This document shows, piece after piece, positions 36,894 to 46,445 of a stretch of DNA of 64,000 bases. Each line of letters opens with the position of its first letter. Positions within the stretch are counted from its first letter, which is position 1. Below the pieces are notes generated by a model that was given only the letters and a program-made list of their open reading frames with translations, was not told the DNA's origin and made no database searches. The stretch comes from Isoetes taiwanensis (taxonomy: Eukaryota > Streptophyta > Lycopodiopsida > Isoetales > Isoetaceae), in contig JAJEKV010000014.1 of NCBI GenBank assembly GCA_021234155.1, positions 7,085,563-7,149,562 of the forward strand, given 5' to 3'. Both the position numbers and the translations under genes were made by a program.

Positions 36894-37186
36894 ATATTTT
36901 CATTTATATTTAATGCGTGCTAATATGTTTACAAAAGCACTTTCTGAGAAGCCATTATCTGAACAAAGAATTGCTTTGGGAGCTACACTAGCTCCCCTAT
37001 GACTATACTTATACTAGGAGGGAGCTCGGGTTTTTTCCTTTTAATTCCCACAAAAGTTTTTTTTAACTCGAGCTAGAGATCAGCTGCGAGGGGACATACA
37101 TCTTGCAGCATTGTGCATTTGATCTCACCCTCGAAGGTACATGCTACTTATTTTGTTTTACAAAGAGACCAACATTGTAGAGGGGA
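36894..37186 (+). other. Copia pol C-terminus, 3' leader and polypurine tract
   Basis: 36900-37000 encodes ANMFTKALSEKPLSEQRIAL, the usual end of copia RNase H. Non-coding sequence follows to the purine tract GTAGAGGGGA (37177-37186) just before the LTR. Confidence 0.75.
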
Positions 37187-37417
37187 TGTCGGAACGTATT
37201 TATAATACGTCCATACAATCTTAGCCTTTGTCTATTGATAGTTCATTATCTATTGATAGCTGGTCTTTGCCTATTAGCCCTTCATTATTGTATATAAGAG
37301 CATGTACTCTTCATGAATAAATTAAAACACACACTTTAGAATTACCTTGTGTTCTTTCTCTCTCGTTCTCTCTGTCTTGTTGCATCACTTTATTCCTTGC
37401 ATGTTATATTTCTAACA
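37187..37417 (+). repeat. Copia 3' LTR
   Basis: 231 bp, starting TGTCGGAACGTATTTATAAT and ending TATTTCTAACA. Same order as the 5' LTR but lacking short segments (for example the part after tattgatagct). Confidence 0.92.
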
Positions 37418-37422
37418 CGCAC

Positions 37423-38330
37423 GACTGAAGGGCACTTGAATTGAAGGAAAAGCAGAGTTGAAGTTATGGGGGGGCGATATAATAACCATTTGATATACAG
37501 TCGCAATAGTAGCTAGTTTCAAATTTAGTAGTAGTAGTAGTAGTAGCTAATTTCAAATCATATTGATAATGAGGACAGAATTTACAGAGTCATTAGTAGT
37601 GGCATGACTCGAAGTCGTAGAACTTCTCAACCAGTGATTTCACCATAACATGTTCCTAAAATATGAACAGGCTTCCAAAAATTTCTCATTATCCTTATAA
37701 GGCAAGGGTCAAAGCATTCATTTTCGTGCAGATGCCACAGCTCAAAATTAGGGTGTTTTCTCCCTTAAAAATCTGGATATTTGTCAAAAAGAAAAAATCC
37801 TGTTTAATCTTTATGAGAAGACAAAAATCTAATTGTTTCCTAAAAAAAAAAAATTGTGGAAAATAGGGCTTCCCTTCTTGATATGGCCACATCATTCAAA
37901 AAGCACGAGTTGAGGGTAAATGTAAGTTTACGTTTTCTTCTGCCTTCACATTTAAAAATATTTTGTGACATACCTTAACCCTTAGTCCTCAAAAGATTAT
38001 CTTGATTTGACCATTGCCCATCGTTAGATCAAAGTGAGGTTATTTTGCATAACCTCTAGAATACTCTTTTTCTAAGAATATGCTAAAGATTATTATGATA
38101 TCTTTAGAATATGCTATATTATGGAATATTCTATAGATTAATGTGATAATCTTCTCGCACAAGGGTTAAAAGGAGGACCCTCCCCTCTCACAGATTATGG
38201 CCAAGGGTTATTGCCATAATCTGCTCGAGGGGAGGGTTAACCTCCTCTTCATGTGGTAGGTGGAGTCATATATGAACCCAGAAGGCTAGCATGTGAGTAA
38301 ATCTCCTCTTCATATATTGATCAGGGTTCT
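37423..38330. other. Intergenic stretch with a foldback hairpin
   Basis: AT-rich with a short (AGT)n run near 37531-37548. No gene recognised. A compact inverted repeat occupies 38171-38246. Confidence 0.4.
38171..38246. repeat. Compact inverted repeat (foldback), short loop
   Basis: Left arm runs from aggaggaccctcccctc to cagattatggc; right arm from gccataatctg to ggggagggttaacctcct. About 30 paired positions with a few mismatches around a loop of about 12 bases (caagggttattg). Could be a miniature foldback element or a small-RNA hairpin. Confidence 0.6.
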
Positions 38331-38347
38331 GACAAAGGTTTGGAAAA

Positions 38348-38856
38348 ATGGATTTTGACAAAGGTTCGAAAAATGGGTTTGACGAAGGTTCGAAAAATGG
38401 ATTCTGTTATTTCGTCTATAATTGGCAAAAGAAATGGATGTGGTGTGGAAGACCAGAGAAGAGATATGGACCCGATGAAAAAAATAAGCCATATGCTTTC
38501 CAAGACAGCTTTGTTTCTGTTGCTAAAGTGGTGATGCCAGATCTGCCCAAAGCATGGGATCAGACATATGAAATTGTCCTGGCCTTAGATATCCAAGTTC
38601 CAGCCAATAGGGCAGTGCTTTTGAGGCCTTTATCAATCTGCCAAATGCAGATGCGCATAACTCCATAAACACAATACAATTTGTACGCTTCATACAGGTG
38701 AGTGGTTCACATTCTCAGCTGGCATCTCGCACTGTTAGCTTCGGGATCGGAGACAAGATCAATGAGTTGGAGTGTCCAAGAAATCCTCTAGTCTCCATGG
38801 TCAGGCCTGGTGACAAGGATTCTCCAATCATCATAGATAACATAAGCATCACTTGA
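38348..38856 (+). pseudogene. Polyphenol oxidase C-terminal (KFDV) domain fragment
   Basis: The plus strand encodes VSVAKVVMPDLPKAWDQ and YEIVLALDIQVPANRAV. After a frame change near 38606-38620 it reads SAFEAFINLPNADAHNSINT, IQFVRF, SRTVSFGIGDKINELECPRN and MVRPGDKDSPIIIDNISIT, with a TGA at 38854. Spacing and pattern fit the C-terminal domain of plant polyphenol oxidases (EEVLVLEGIEV...KFDVFIN...LG..ELLE.L......V.LVP....VTIGGI.I). The copper-binding tyrosinase domain, which should precede it, is absent. The start shows a short repeat (aggttcgaaaaatgg, three times, about 38335-38402). A dead fragment. Confidence 0.6.
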
Positions 38857-41796
38857 GAATCCTCAAACGAATGAATCCTACACATCATTGTATAAAAGAA
38901 TGCCTCTTTGCTTGACATTCCCTGTTTGGAAACAATGCCGATACCGTTAGGAGAAGGCATTGTTGACACAACAATCTCAGACAAAGAGACATTCCCTTTA
39001 TGTGGAAGCAACTTGCTTTGCATTCTGCGGGCAGTAAAAATCTGTTGCAGCTCCCAGAATAAGAGGTAAGAGTTTAAAAATGTAATATAACTTGCTTCGG
39101 AATGCAAGATAAATCCAAGAATGCAAGGTAATTGACTTCAGAATGCAAGGTAAATCCAAGAACAAGTAGAACCGAGGAAAAATCTTAAGTAGACGTTATA
39201 CTCTTCCCATCCTATAGGGAACCTGATCTTGACTTTTATTTTGATCACAGAATGCATATTATACATATTGGAATGGTTCCTTTAACGCTGTTGAAGCTAG
39301 GAAATCTGCAAAGCCCTGAGCATGTGCGTGTGTGTGGGTGTGTATGTGTAGAGAACATCTTAGCTAAAGCTAAACCCACTGAAGCTAAATTTTAACTAAC
39401 CCATTGTAGAGTAGTGTTACAAATACAAATAAGACTGCAAAACATCTCTTTAAAGTAGACTAAAATGACATTCAGACAACTATGAAAATATGTCACACAC
39501 TTAAGGCCTTAGCTGTTAACTGCATCCATAGCCAGCAAAAACGAAGTTACTTGCAGGCCGTATTATAGGTATCGTAGCAAAGAAACACTTGACTGCATCA
39601 ATAGCAAGCAAACAAAGGAAGTTAGTTGCAAGCTGTATTACAGGTATCGTAGCAAAGAAACACTTGTTATCAATGTCAAAAGTATGGTCCAAAACAAATC
39701 ATAAATTAGTCATATTGTAGCACACACTTTATGAACTAACTATATTCTTAAGCTTGGGAAGATACAGTCCGTTGCAATCAAGTAGGAAAAAAGAATATTA
39801 TATAGAGGAAAGCTCGTACCAGCAATACTATTTGACTTGCATTATATTCAGAGTATATTAATTTAACCATTATTAAGAAACCTAGAGATGCATAAACATA
39901 GGTGTAGGAGTAGCAATGTATCAGACTACCGTATAATTTCAGCCACATATAGATGTATCAGCCCATCACATAAGAAGCTTTTACAATCAATATGACAGAA
40001 GTTGAAATGCGTTTTGTTGACAAATAGGTGCATCGTATCATTATTTTATTCCTATATATAATTAAAGCAGTTTTAATTGCCTTTCCCAGACATAGCCGGA
40101 TGCAAAATACCAGATCAGAAATTAGATTTTAAGTCCAGAACATCCCCCCTGTAATCTATCAAATCACAAGCGACACAAACCAAGCAGGTAATCAGACCTG
40201 CTTTGAAGAGCCATCATCATCAAGATGCCCAGAAGTGGAAATCATACTTAATTGCACGTGTTGTCCAGAGTTCACAGTGGATATCAGTATGTTTTAACTG
40301 CCAGTAAACTGAGAGGATGATGAAACAAGGCCTCTGACAGTACTACAGCATGGTCCTGGCTTTGGATAACCAGGACATTGCCCATTCTCTTTATTTGTAG
40401 GAAATCTACATGTAGTAGCTGTCCATGCAGTCTACAAAATCTGAAAGAGCACTGTCTGCTTCTTCCCGATGTGATATTGCCTAGACATGCATATACTGCA
40501 CAAATTCGTGAGTGGAGCATGCAAGTAATTTTAAAACATACTGATCTTGAAATTGGACCTGTAGCAACGCTAGAAGCAGCACATAATACTACTGGATGAT
40601 GCCATGGTTCAAGGCAACATTGCAGACAAATAGTTCTCTACCATCTATCTGCTTGGATGCCTATACAAATTGCAAAATGCAGGGATCTCATGCACGTGCT
40701 CAAAATAAAGGCATGAAAATGAAATGGAATGTACCTCCTGAGTCTACACCTAACCAGAATTTCACTACATTTGCAAGCTTGAAAACAAATGCCATGAGTG
40801 TATTGGTCATATTTATCAGAAGTAAATGGTACTTTATTATCAGGCATGGAACAACCTTGAATGCAAGCAATATCACAAAGAAAACCTTCCGAAATGAATG
40901 CAAAATGGGCTTGTTGTAGTTTACCTTGCATAATTTTGAGATGGCTTTATATTCTGGAACTTTATGATTGCTCACCAGCTTTCTTTGCAGCTCTCAATAA
41001 TAACTCTCTCAGATATTGATATAGCTGATCAGATAGTAAGACCAGGAATCAAAATTAAGGAGCTGGCACATTCCTAACCTCATTATTATGCATAGAGGCA
41101 ACAAACAACAGGAATGAGCAAAAATATAACAACACGAATGAGCAAAAAATTTACAACATCAAATCTATTGTCTAAAGACTTCAGATCAATGTCCAAATGC
41201 TGTTAAAGTGCAAGAAATAATGGGGCTAACTCAAAACATGTAAGGAATGAAGTCTTGAGGGAATGGCATTAGAAGTAATGCCTTACAGGCTTAGAGCCAT
41301 TGCACTGTGATGGAGGCATGAGAAAAGTTCAATGTCATTGAAATGTCTTTAGGGGACATTCTTGGCGTGTCAATCAGCTATAAGTGTGTAGGTGTGGTTT
41401 CCACGCTAGATGGACATTCCTACAGGCATAAAATTAGGCAAGAGTCTGTTTCTTAAAATCTCGACGTAATTTCAATGATATGGGAATAGATCATTCCAAA
41501 TTATAATGGCAGAGTGAAATTGGTTGAAATTGCCTTTGAGACAATGTCAAACATGGATGAACTTCCATGAAAGCAAAGAACTTTTGTGATTCACAAGGAG
41601 TTGACTTGGTCATGTTGTCCCTAGCATGACATATTCCATTGAATTGGTCGGAGTGAGCTTAATTCTGCAATGAGATTTTTTGAAGCATTACCTATACAAT
41701 TTCGTTGAAATGGGGTTACAACTTAGAGGTCAACCCCACCGACATGCTTATCTACCTGCCATTGTGTGTCCAAAGATACATGTTATCTAATACTGA
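38857..41796. other. Intergenic, no gene recognised
   Basis: Contains a GT-rich run near 39325-39350 and a 73-bp duplication (39521-39666). ORFs at 40284-40520 (minus) and 40596-40919 (plus) show no recognisable motif. The last part is the upstream region of the bHLH gene. Confidence 0.35.
39521..39666 (+). repeat. 73-bp tandem duplication
   Basis: tgcatccatagccagcaaaa at 39521 recurs at 39594 as tgcatcaatagcaagcaaac; both run to atcgtagcaaagaaacactt. Some divergence. Confidence 0.8.
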
Positions 41797-42660
41797 ATGG
41801 AGGCAATATGGGAAGATCTACAGCTTGGATTATCGTCTAGTCCATCCTGCTCGATCTGGGACTATTGGCCTCAATTATCCTACGATGAGGAATCGATGAT
41901 ATCCCCATTTTTGCTTCCTACATGCCCAGACATCCCAATTTCAATTCTCCAATCAACCAACAGAGGTGGAAAACTGGAGCCAGGCTTGAGGGAAGAGCAC
42001 GTCTTTCAGAAACGAGTTCGGCGAGTACGTTAGTGTAGCTCTGAATAAGGAAGAATCTGTAAGAAATTCAGAAATATACCTAGTTGTTTTTGTTCAGGAA
42101 GGGCCGCAAGTCCGGCAGTCGAGAAGACGTGGTGGTGTGAAGGCTCCCGCTTTGAATACAGATGGGACGAGCCGAGCCAAACGTGGCGCTGCAACTGATC
42201 CTCAAAGCGTTTATGCAAGAGTATGTTTTTAGGTTTAGATTGCATGCTTTTTTTTTTTGCCCCTTCTAAATCATGCAGATTTTGCAGCAACGAAGAGAGA
42301 GAATAAATTCAAGGCTCAGAACTCTTCAAACCTTGGTGCCCAGTGGACCAAAGGTCTGGCACTTTATTCTCTTTAGGAAGAATGTGTATATCATATTCCA
42401 TCATAGGCTTTACTTAGATTGGCATTCTTTCTTCTAGGTGGATATTTTGTCTATGCTAGATGAGACCATCAAGTACGTGAAATTTCTGGAGTTACAACTC
42501 AAGGTACAATATCAATCTGCTTGTAAAATGCAAGAAATGCAACCCTTCAAGGCTTATGATTGGTCTACAGTTTTTACAGTCTGACGAACTTTGGATGTTC
42601 ACGCCAACAACATATAATGGGTTTCAATTTGGCACTCATCATCCTTCTAATTATGCCTAG
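41797..42660 (+). CDS. RSL-class (root hair defective six-like) bHLH transcription factor, five exons
   Basis: A nuclear DNA-binding regulator; in land plants RSL proteins drive outgrowth of root hairs, rhizoids and other tip-growing cells. Exons: 41797-42024, 42098-42220, 42288-42353, 42438-42503, 42571-42660. All junctions are GT-AG and keep frame; the product is about 190 residues. The ATG directly follows an in-frame TGA. The N-terminus is short (MEAIWEDLQLGLSSSPS, IWDYWPQLS). The RSL signature AKRGAATDPQSVYAR leads into the bHLH: QRRERINSRLRTLQTLVPSG, PK, then VDILSMLDETIKYVKFLELQ. Glu and Arg of the basic region needed for E-box contact are present. The C-terminal FLQSDELWMFTPTTYNGFQF matches the RSL tail LSSDDLWMYAP.AYNG. 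AATAAA lies about 112 bases past the stop (42772). Exon 3 could start 9 bases earlier at another AG (42278/42279). No damage seen. Confidence 0.88.
42025..42097 (+). other. Intron 1 of the bHLH gene
   Basis: Donor CGA|GTACGT, acceptor TTTTTGTTCAG|GAA, 73 bp, phase 0. Without splicing the first exon's frame stops three codons past the donor. Introns 2-4 are 42221-42287, 42354-42437 and 42504-42570. Confidence 0.8.
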
Positions 42661-43690
42661 CTGACATATAAATAACAAGTTAATGAGACACTGACATATA
42701 ATAAGAAGAGAAAGTGAGTCAAAATCGACGTTCTGTCTCTTTAAACATTAGTGCATACATATACATATGCCAATAAATAATGACATGGTATTGACAATTT
42801 CAAGCATTTGTTGTATTTATTCCTATATATATTCACATCTAGCAGGTGGAAGTTTCTCTAAGAAGTGTTAGAAGGAGAAACATTATTTCGGCGCATTATT
42901 TCATTCACTGTAGGCTTTCTCCATAGATTTTTCAGATTGACATAAAGAAATAGACCATTTGGTTGGTCCCCATGGACGTTAAAAATCAATTCAATCCTAG
43001 TCGAGGCTCGTAAAACTCATCAAATAGACATATATCTAAGCATATCTTTTATATGGTCGAGAGTGGAGAGTCGCACACTTGCATATCGAAAAATGAAAGG
43101 AATATCCAGTTATATTAACATGCACCTTAGACAATTAGGAAGGGAAATAACAGACTGTTGGCTAATGTAGCTAATGTACATGATGATGGCTTATCAATTG
43201 GAATAAGAAATCCATCCCATTAGATTTTCAGAGATAACCCTAGTGATAATCCCTTATCAAGGGGCATCGATGACTATGAAGTTTATTTAGATCGTTCCAA
43301 AAAGAAAACGATAAAACAAATCAAAGACAAGTGCCACCACTACATCTGCATATTACCAACAGCAAAATGCAATTATGATAATTCCAATATGGTAGGGTTA
43401 TTCACGTGTGTCATGCAACAAATACCTTTTCAAAATACATGATGGTATTTCGAAATCTGCATGAAGCCATAGCTTACAGAGGGGCTGGTCATACGCGGAA
43501 AAAGCTTATAAAACAACAATAATAAGAGTGCACAATAATTAAGTAGAAGGAGAATGGGATCTGAAATATGCCTAAAACCTTCTAAGATAAACACCAAAAT
43601 CGCATTTGTCCAAGTAGAAAAGATGAGTCAAACTTGCAATAACCAACGAAGATATTTAAGCATATTTTGAGGGAATGATAATAATGCCCT
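42661..43690. other. 3' flank of the bHLH gene, no further gene recognised
   Basis: AT-rich sequence with a candidate poly(A) signal at 42772-42777. Nothing else is supported. Confidence 0.4.
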
Positions 43691-44186
43691 ACTTTAGATG
43701 TTAGAATTCTGTCCATTGGATTAGTAATTAAGAGATCTTGTGTTCAAGTCTCTGGGGGTCCGTCATATGTCCTCATGAACGCTGCCAATGTGGCATGACG
43801 TATACAAGAATGTTCTTCTTGTGTTGATTCCGGGGAGGAAACAAGAGACGACGCCGTTAAGCGGAGACCCCTATTGACTCCCCAGAATCAACACAAGAAG
43901 AACATTCGTGCAATGTGAATGCTGGTTAGTTACAATTTAGCCCCAGAATGTAGGTAAGATCCTCCGGAATGCAGGTAAAATGGTAGAATCTATGCATAAA
44001 ACACAGAACGTCGGGTAAAAACATGGAATGCCCGATAAAAACCCAGTGATGTTCATGCTTTAACATTCCAGGAAAGAATAGATGCCATATGGCGAGGCGT
44101 GGTTAGGTGACGCGGGTGAATTGTAACTAACCTGCATTTACATAAAGATACTATCTATCCATCCATCCATCCATCCATCCATCTGT
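43691..44186 (+). repeat. Possible retroposon with internal hairpin and (ATCC)n tail
   Basis: A weak tRNA box-B-like stretch (tgttcaagtctctgg, 43741-43755), a perfect inverted repeat (43809-43830 with 43885-43906) and a terminal (ATCC)n run (about 44156-44183) suggest a retroposed unit. The left end and target duplication were not found. tRNA origin is doubtful because the box A spacing is too short. Confidence 0.3.
43809..43906. repeat. Near-perfect foldback hairpin
   Basis: 43809-43830 is an exact 22-base reverse complement of 43885-43906. After one mismatch the arms pair for six more bases (GGGGAG with CTCCCC), giving 28 of 29 pairs around a loop of about 40 bases. Could be a young inverted duplication or small-RNA precursor. 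Confidence 0.8.
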
Positions 44187-44311
44187 CTAAGAGAAGAGAG
44201 TTGGTTACTTGGCTGGGAACCTTTTCCTAGAGCAAGAGGTTTATGACAAAAGCTAATAAATTATAGAGAAAACTATCAAAATACCTCTATGAGTTTATGT
44301 GCGCTAGGTAA

Positions 44312-44449
44312 CTGACCGGATTGAGGGGTTTTCGGCCGGTAAACCGGCAGGCGGCGCCGCCGGGAGTGGTGTCACCGGGAGTGGCATTAGCCGGGAGCGG
44401 CGCCGTCACCTGCCGGTTTACTGGCCGGAAACCCCGAAATCCGGCCGGC
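44312..44449. repeat. GC-rich imperfect palindrome
   Basis: Left arm 44325-44358 (ggggttttcggccggtaaac, cggcaggcggcgcc) matches in reverse the right arm 44399-44435, with a three-base gap and two mismatches. Weaker pairing extends outward (gaccggatt with aatccggcc). The centre has three near-repeats of gccgggagtgg. It is an isolated GC-rich island in AT-rich DNA, about 150 bases before the ORF at 44588. Confidence 0.75.
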
Positions 44450-44587
44450 TACTAAACGTAAACCGGCATTTGGTGGAAATTTCGGCCGTGATTCTTGCTT
44501 CAATCTGCTTCGATCTTGCTTCAATCTACCTTAATCGCTTCAATCTACCACCATCTGTCTTAATTGCTTCAATCTGCGTCAAGCGCA

Positions 44588-45100
44588 GCCCATCCCTTCT
44601 TTGAAATCTGCCAAGATCATTCAGAAGGATTCACCACTATTTCAGCAAGGGGATTTGAAGGCTTAGACGTCGTAGATTGCATTGAACAGGTCTTAGATTG
44701 CTCGAAACAGTTTCGCGCCTGCTTGTTTCTACCTTCGCATTGGCCATCATGGTCGACGCTCTGCTGCGCAACAAAAGGAGAAGAAATCACTGCAAAAGGG
44801 GTTCGATTCGTGGAGATAAGTAAACTCCAAGCAAGACAGTTGGGTCTGTTTAACGATCTGCCCAACTCCGACGAACAGCTCCATTTTTTTGCTTGCCACA
44901 AATTTTCTCACACCAAAAGCCCTGTGTCAGAGCTTGAAAATGTCTCCAAAATGCTGGCTTCCAGCTCGTTGGAGTATCGGAAAGATGTTTTGGTTCTTGG
45001 ACCGTCTGCGCCTGCTTTATATGCGGATCATATCCAGCGTGGTTTGTCAGATCTTAAATCTATGCCAGATGGGTATTCTCTCAAATTTGAAGCGCAACTA
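44588..45100 (+). CDS. Exon-like ORF, unrecognised protein
   Basis: An open frame without an early ATG encodes HPFFEICQDHSEGFTTISAR, QFRACLFLPSHWPSWSTLCC, RFVEISKLQARQLGLFNDLP, LHFFACHKFSHTKSPVSELE and VLVLGPSAPALYADHIQRGL. It ends at a textbook donor, CTAG|GTAAGT (45100/45101). Upstream, a CT-rich tract ends in CAAGCGCAG near 44587, a good acceptor. This suggests an internal exon of about 513 bp. The protein looks globular but I do not recognise it. The following intron would hold the tRNA-like repeats at 45181-45622; the next exon is unclear. Confidence 0.45.
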
Positions 45101-45180
45101 GGTAAGTATTTACTCTACCAGAGTGAAACCATGACTGAGCTAAATCTCGATCTGCTACAACGGCAACTATGTGGAGGTTG

Positions 45181-45314
45181 TGACGATTAATCATCAGGTC
45201 TGGAGCGTGAGATTCGGTTTCACCCAAATCATCGTGGCCTTTTCGGTTAAGATGCACAGCTATCACTTCAGAGGTAGTGGGTTCAAGTCCCGTTCAGACC
45301 TTCAAATGTGGCAG
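45181..45314 (+). repeat. tRNA-derived SINE-like repeat, copy 1
   Basis: Contains box-B-like GGGTTCAAGTCCC (45279-45291), box-A-like TTTTCGGTTAAGATG upstream, and complementary ends GGTCTG / CAGACC, as in a tRNA acceptor stem. The order resembles tRNA-Glu, but about 40 extra bases separate the 5' stem from the D arm, so it is not a functional tRNA. Confidence 0.55.
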
Positions 45315-45488
45315 TATGATTTGGATAACTCATGCCCTAGTGGTGTGGGCAACTCGTAATAGGGTTGGGGGTCCAGATGGTTGTCATCATACTCCTTGGT
45401 TTCAGTCATTTGCAGATCGATTTCGGTTCGCCCCAAATTCCCCCGGTTGCAAGCCTTCAAGGAGGGGGACTTTGAGAGGAGGATAGTG

Positions 45489-45622
45489 TGATGATTAACC
45501 ATCAGGTCTGGAGTGTGTGATTCGGTTTTATCCAAATTATCATGGCCTTTTCAGTTAGGATGCACAGCTACCACTTCAGAGGCAGTGGGTTCAAGTCTCG
45601 TTCAGACCCTTAAATGTGACAG
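45489..45622 (+). repeat. tRNA-derived SINE-like repeat, copy 2
   Basis: Same layout as 45181-45314, at about 85-90% identity by eye, same strand, about 308 bases away. Box B GGGTTCAAGTCTC at 45587-45599. Confidence 0.6.
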
Positions 45623-46224
45623 AGTTCAGATTTGCCAATGTTTTATTGATTTTAAAGGTTTCACAGCTGTTGAGGACATGCAAAAGCTGTTTTTTGAAGG
45701 AATCTGGATATACAGAGTCCAAAATTAGTTACAATCTACCCATCTGGTAGATCTGCGGGAGGAGAAGAGATATCAGGTTACGCTGCAGCCCAGGTCGGAT
45801 TTGAAGAAAATATTTACAGGTGAAGGCGAGTTTCCTCTTCCGATCGAGATGGATTTGTTTCAAAGCTCAAGATCCTGCTTCTTCAAGACTCCGCCCCTAT
45901 TTGTTTGTTGAAGCTCTGAGGCTATGGCTGGCGACGACATTCTGAGGCTATGGCCTGCAGCTATGGTCGGAAGGTCTCCCTCTGCACAAATACAGAAATG
46001 GCCGCCCGGAGTAGAAAACAGATGCGAAAACAGGGGAAGCCGATACAAAAACAGGTCTGGAAGCTATGGCGACAGTGCAAGCGGCGCCACCAAGAACCTG
46101 TAAACACCAAATTACCTATAAGAAATAAACACAGGAAAATCGAGGAATTTCCGCCAAATGGCAGTTTATGTAATTACCAAAATACCTTTATGATTTTTAA
46201 ATTACCAAAATGCCCTTGTTTACA

Positions 46225-46445
46225 GTATACAATATCATAATATTTATAAAATTACTTTGGATGCCCCCATGGAATAGATCATCTAATATTAAAATAGATC
46301 TGAGCCATTCGTTTCAAAAAAGGTGAGGTGGCATAGCCATGGCTGTTGGATTTTCATGGGGGCATGCATGAGCATGCATGGGGGCATGCACCACATCTTT
46401 AAAACGTCGGATCAAAAGTGCAACAAAATCCTAGCCCTTAAAGTG
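46225..46445 (+). repeat. Dispersed repeat, copy 1
   Basis: Starts atatcataatatttataaaa, includes cttggatgcccccatggaat-like sequence and a gggggcatgcatgagcatgc cluster, and ends atcctagcccttaaa. A second copy lies at 62060-62275 on the same strand. Class unknown. Confidence 0.75.

Larger units (their letters stand above)
27193..37422 (+). mobile_element. Ty1/copia LTR retrotransposon with a nested Ty3/gypsy element
   Basis: Two LTRs (27198-27440 and 37187-37417) are in the same orientation and flanked by the same 5-bp target duplication, CGCAC (27193-27197 and 37418-37422). A primer-binding site matching initiator tRNA-Met follows the 5' LTR and a purine tract precedes the 3' LTR. Copia gag, integrase and partial reverse transcriptase lie at 34356-36893. 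The gag is split by a gypsy chromovirus lacking its 5' LTR. The copia reverse transcriptase has lost its YVDD box and most of RNase H. The LTRs differ by several substitutions and indels. The element cannot move by itself. Confidence 0.92.

Noticed and set aside
38715-39107. 130-residue minus-strand ORF
   Set aside because: Its second half is antisense to the better-supported polyphenol-oxidase domain, and the first half matches nothing known.
42025-42097. Reading the bHLH gene as frameshifted between its first and second coding blocks
   Set aside because: A 73-bp GT-AG intron with good consensus joins both blocks in phase 0, so no damage need be assumed.
42059-42097. 39-bp intron in the bHLH gene (GTAAGA...TTCAG)
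   Set aside because: Too short for plant splicing; the 73-bp intron starting at 42025 keeps the frame from the only supported ATG.
43741-43755. Box B of a tRNA-derived SINE
   Set aside because: The upstream box-A-like stretch is too close (about 20 bases), so the tRNA origin of this repeat stays unproven.
45198-45301. Functional tRNA gene
   Set aside because: Boxes and stem ends exist, but about 40 extra bases between the 5' stem and the D arm prevent a normal cloverleaf.
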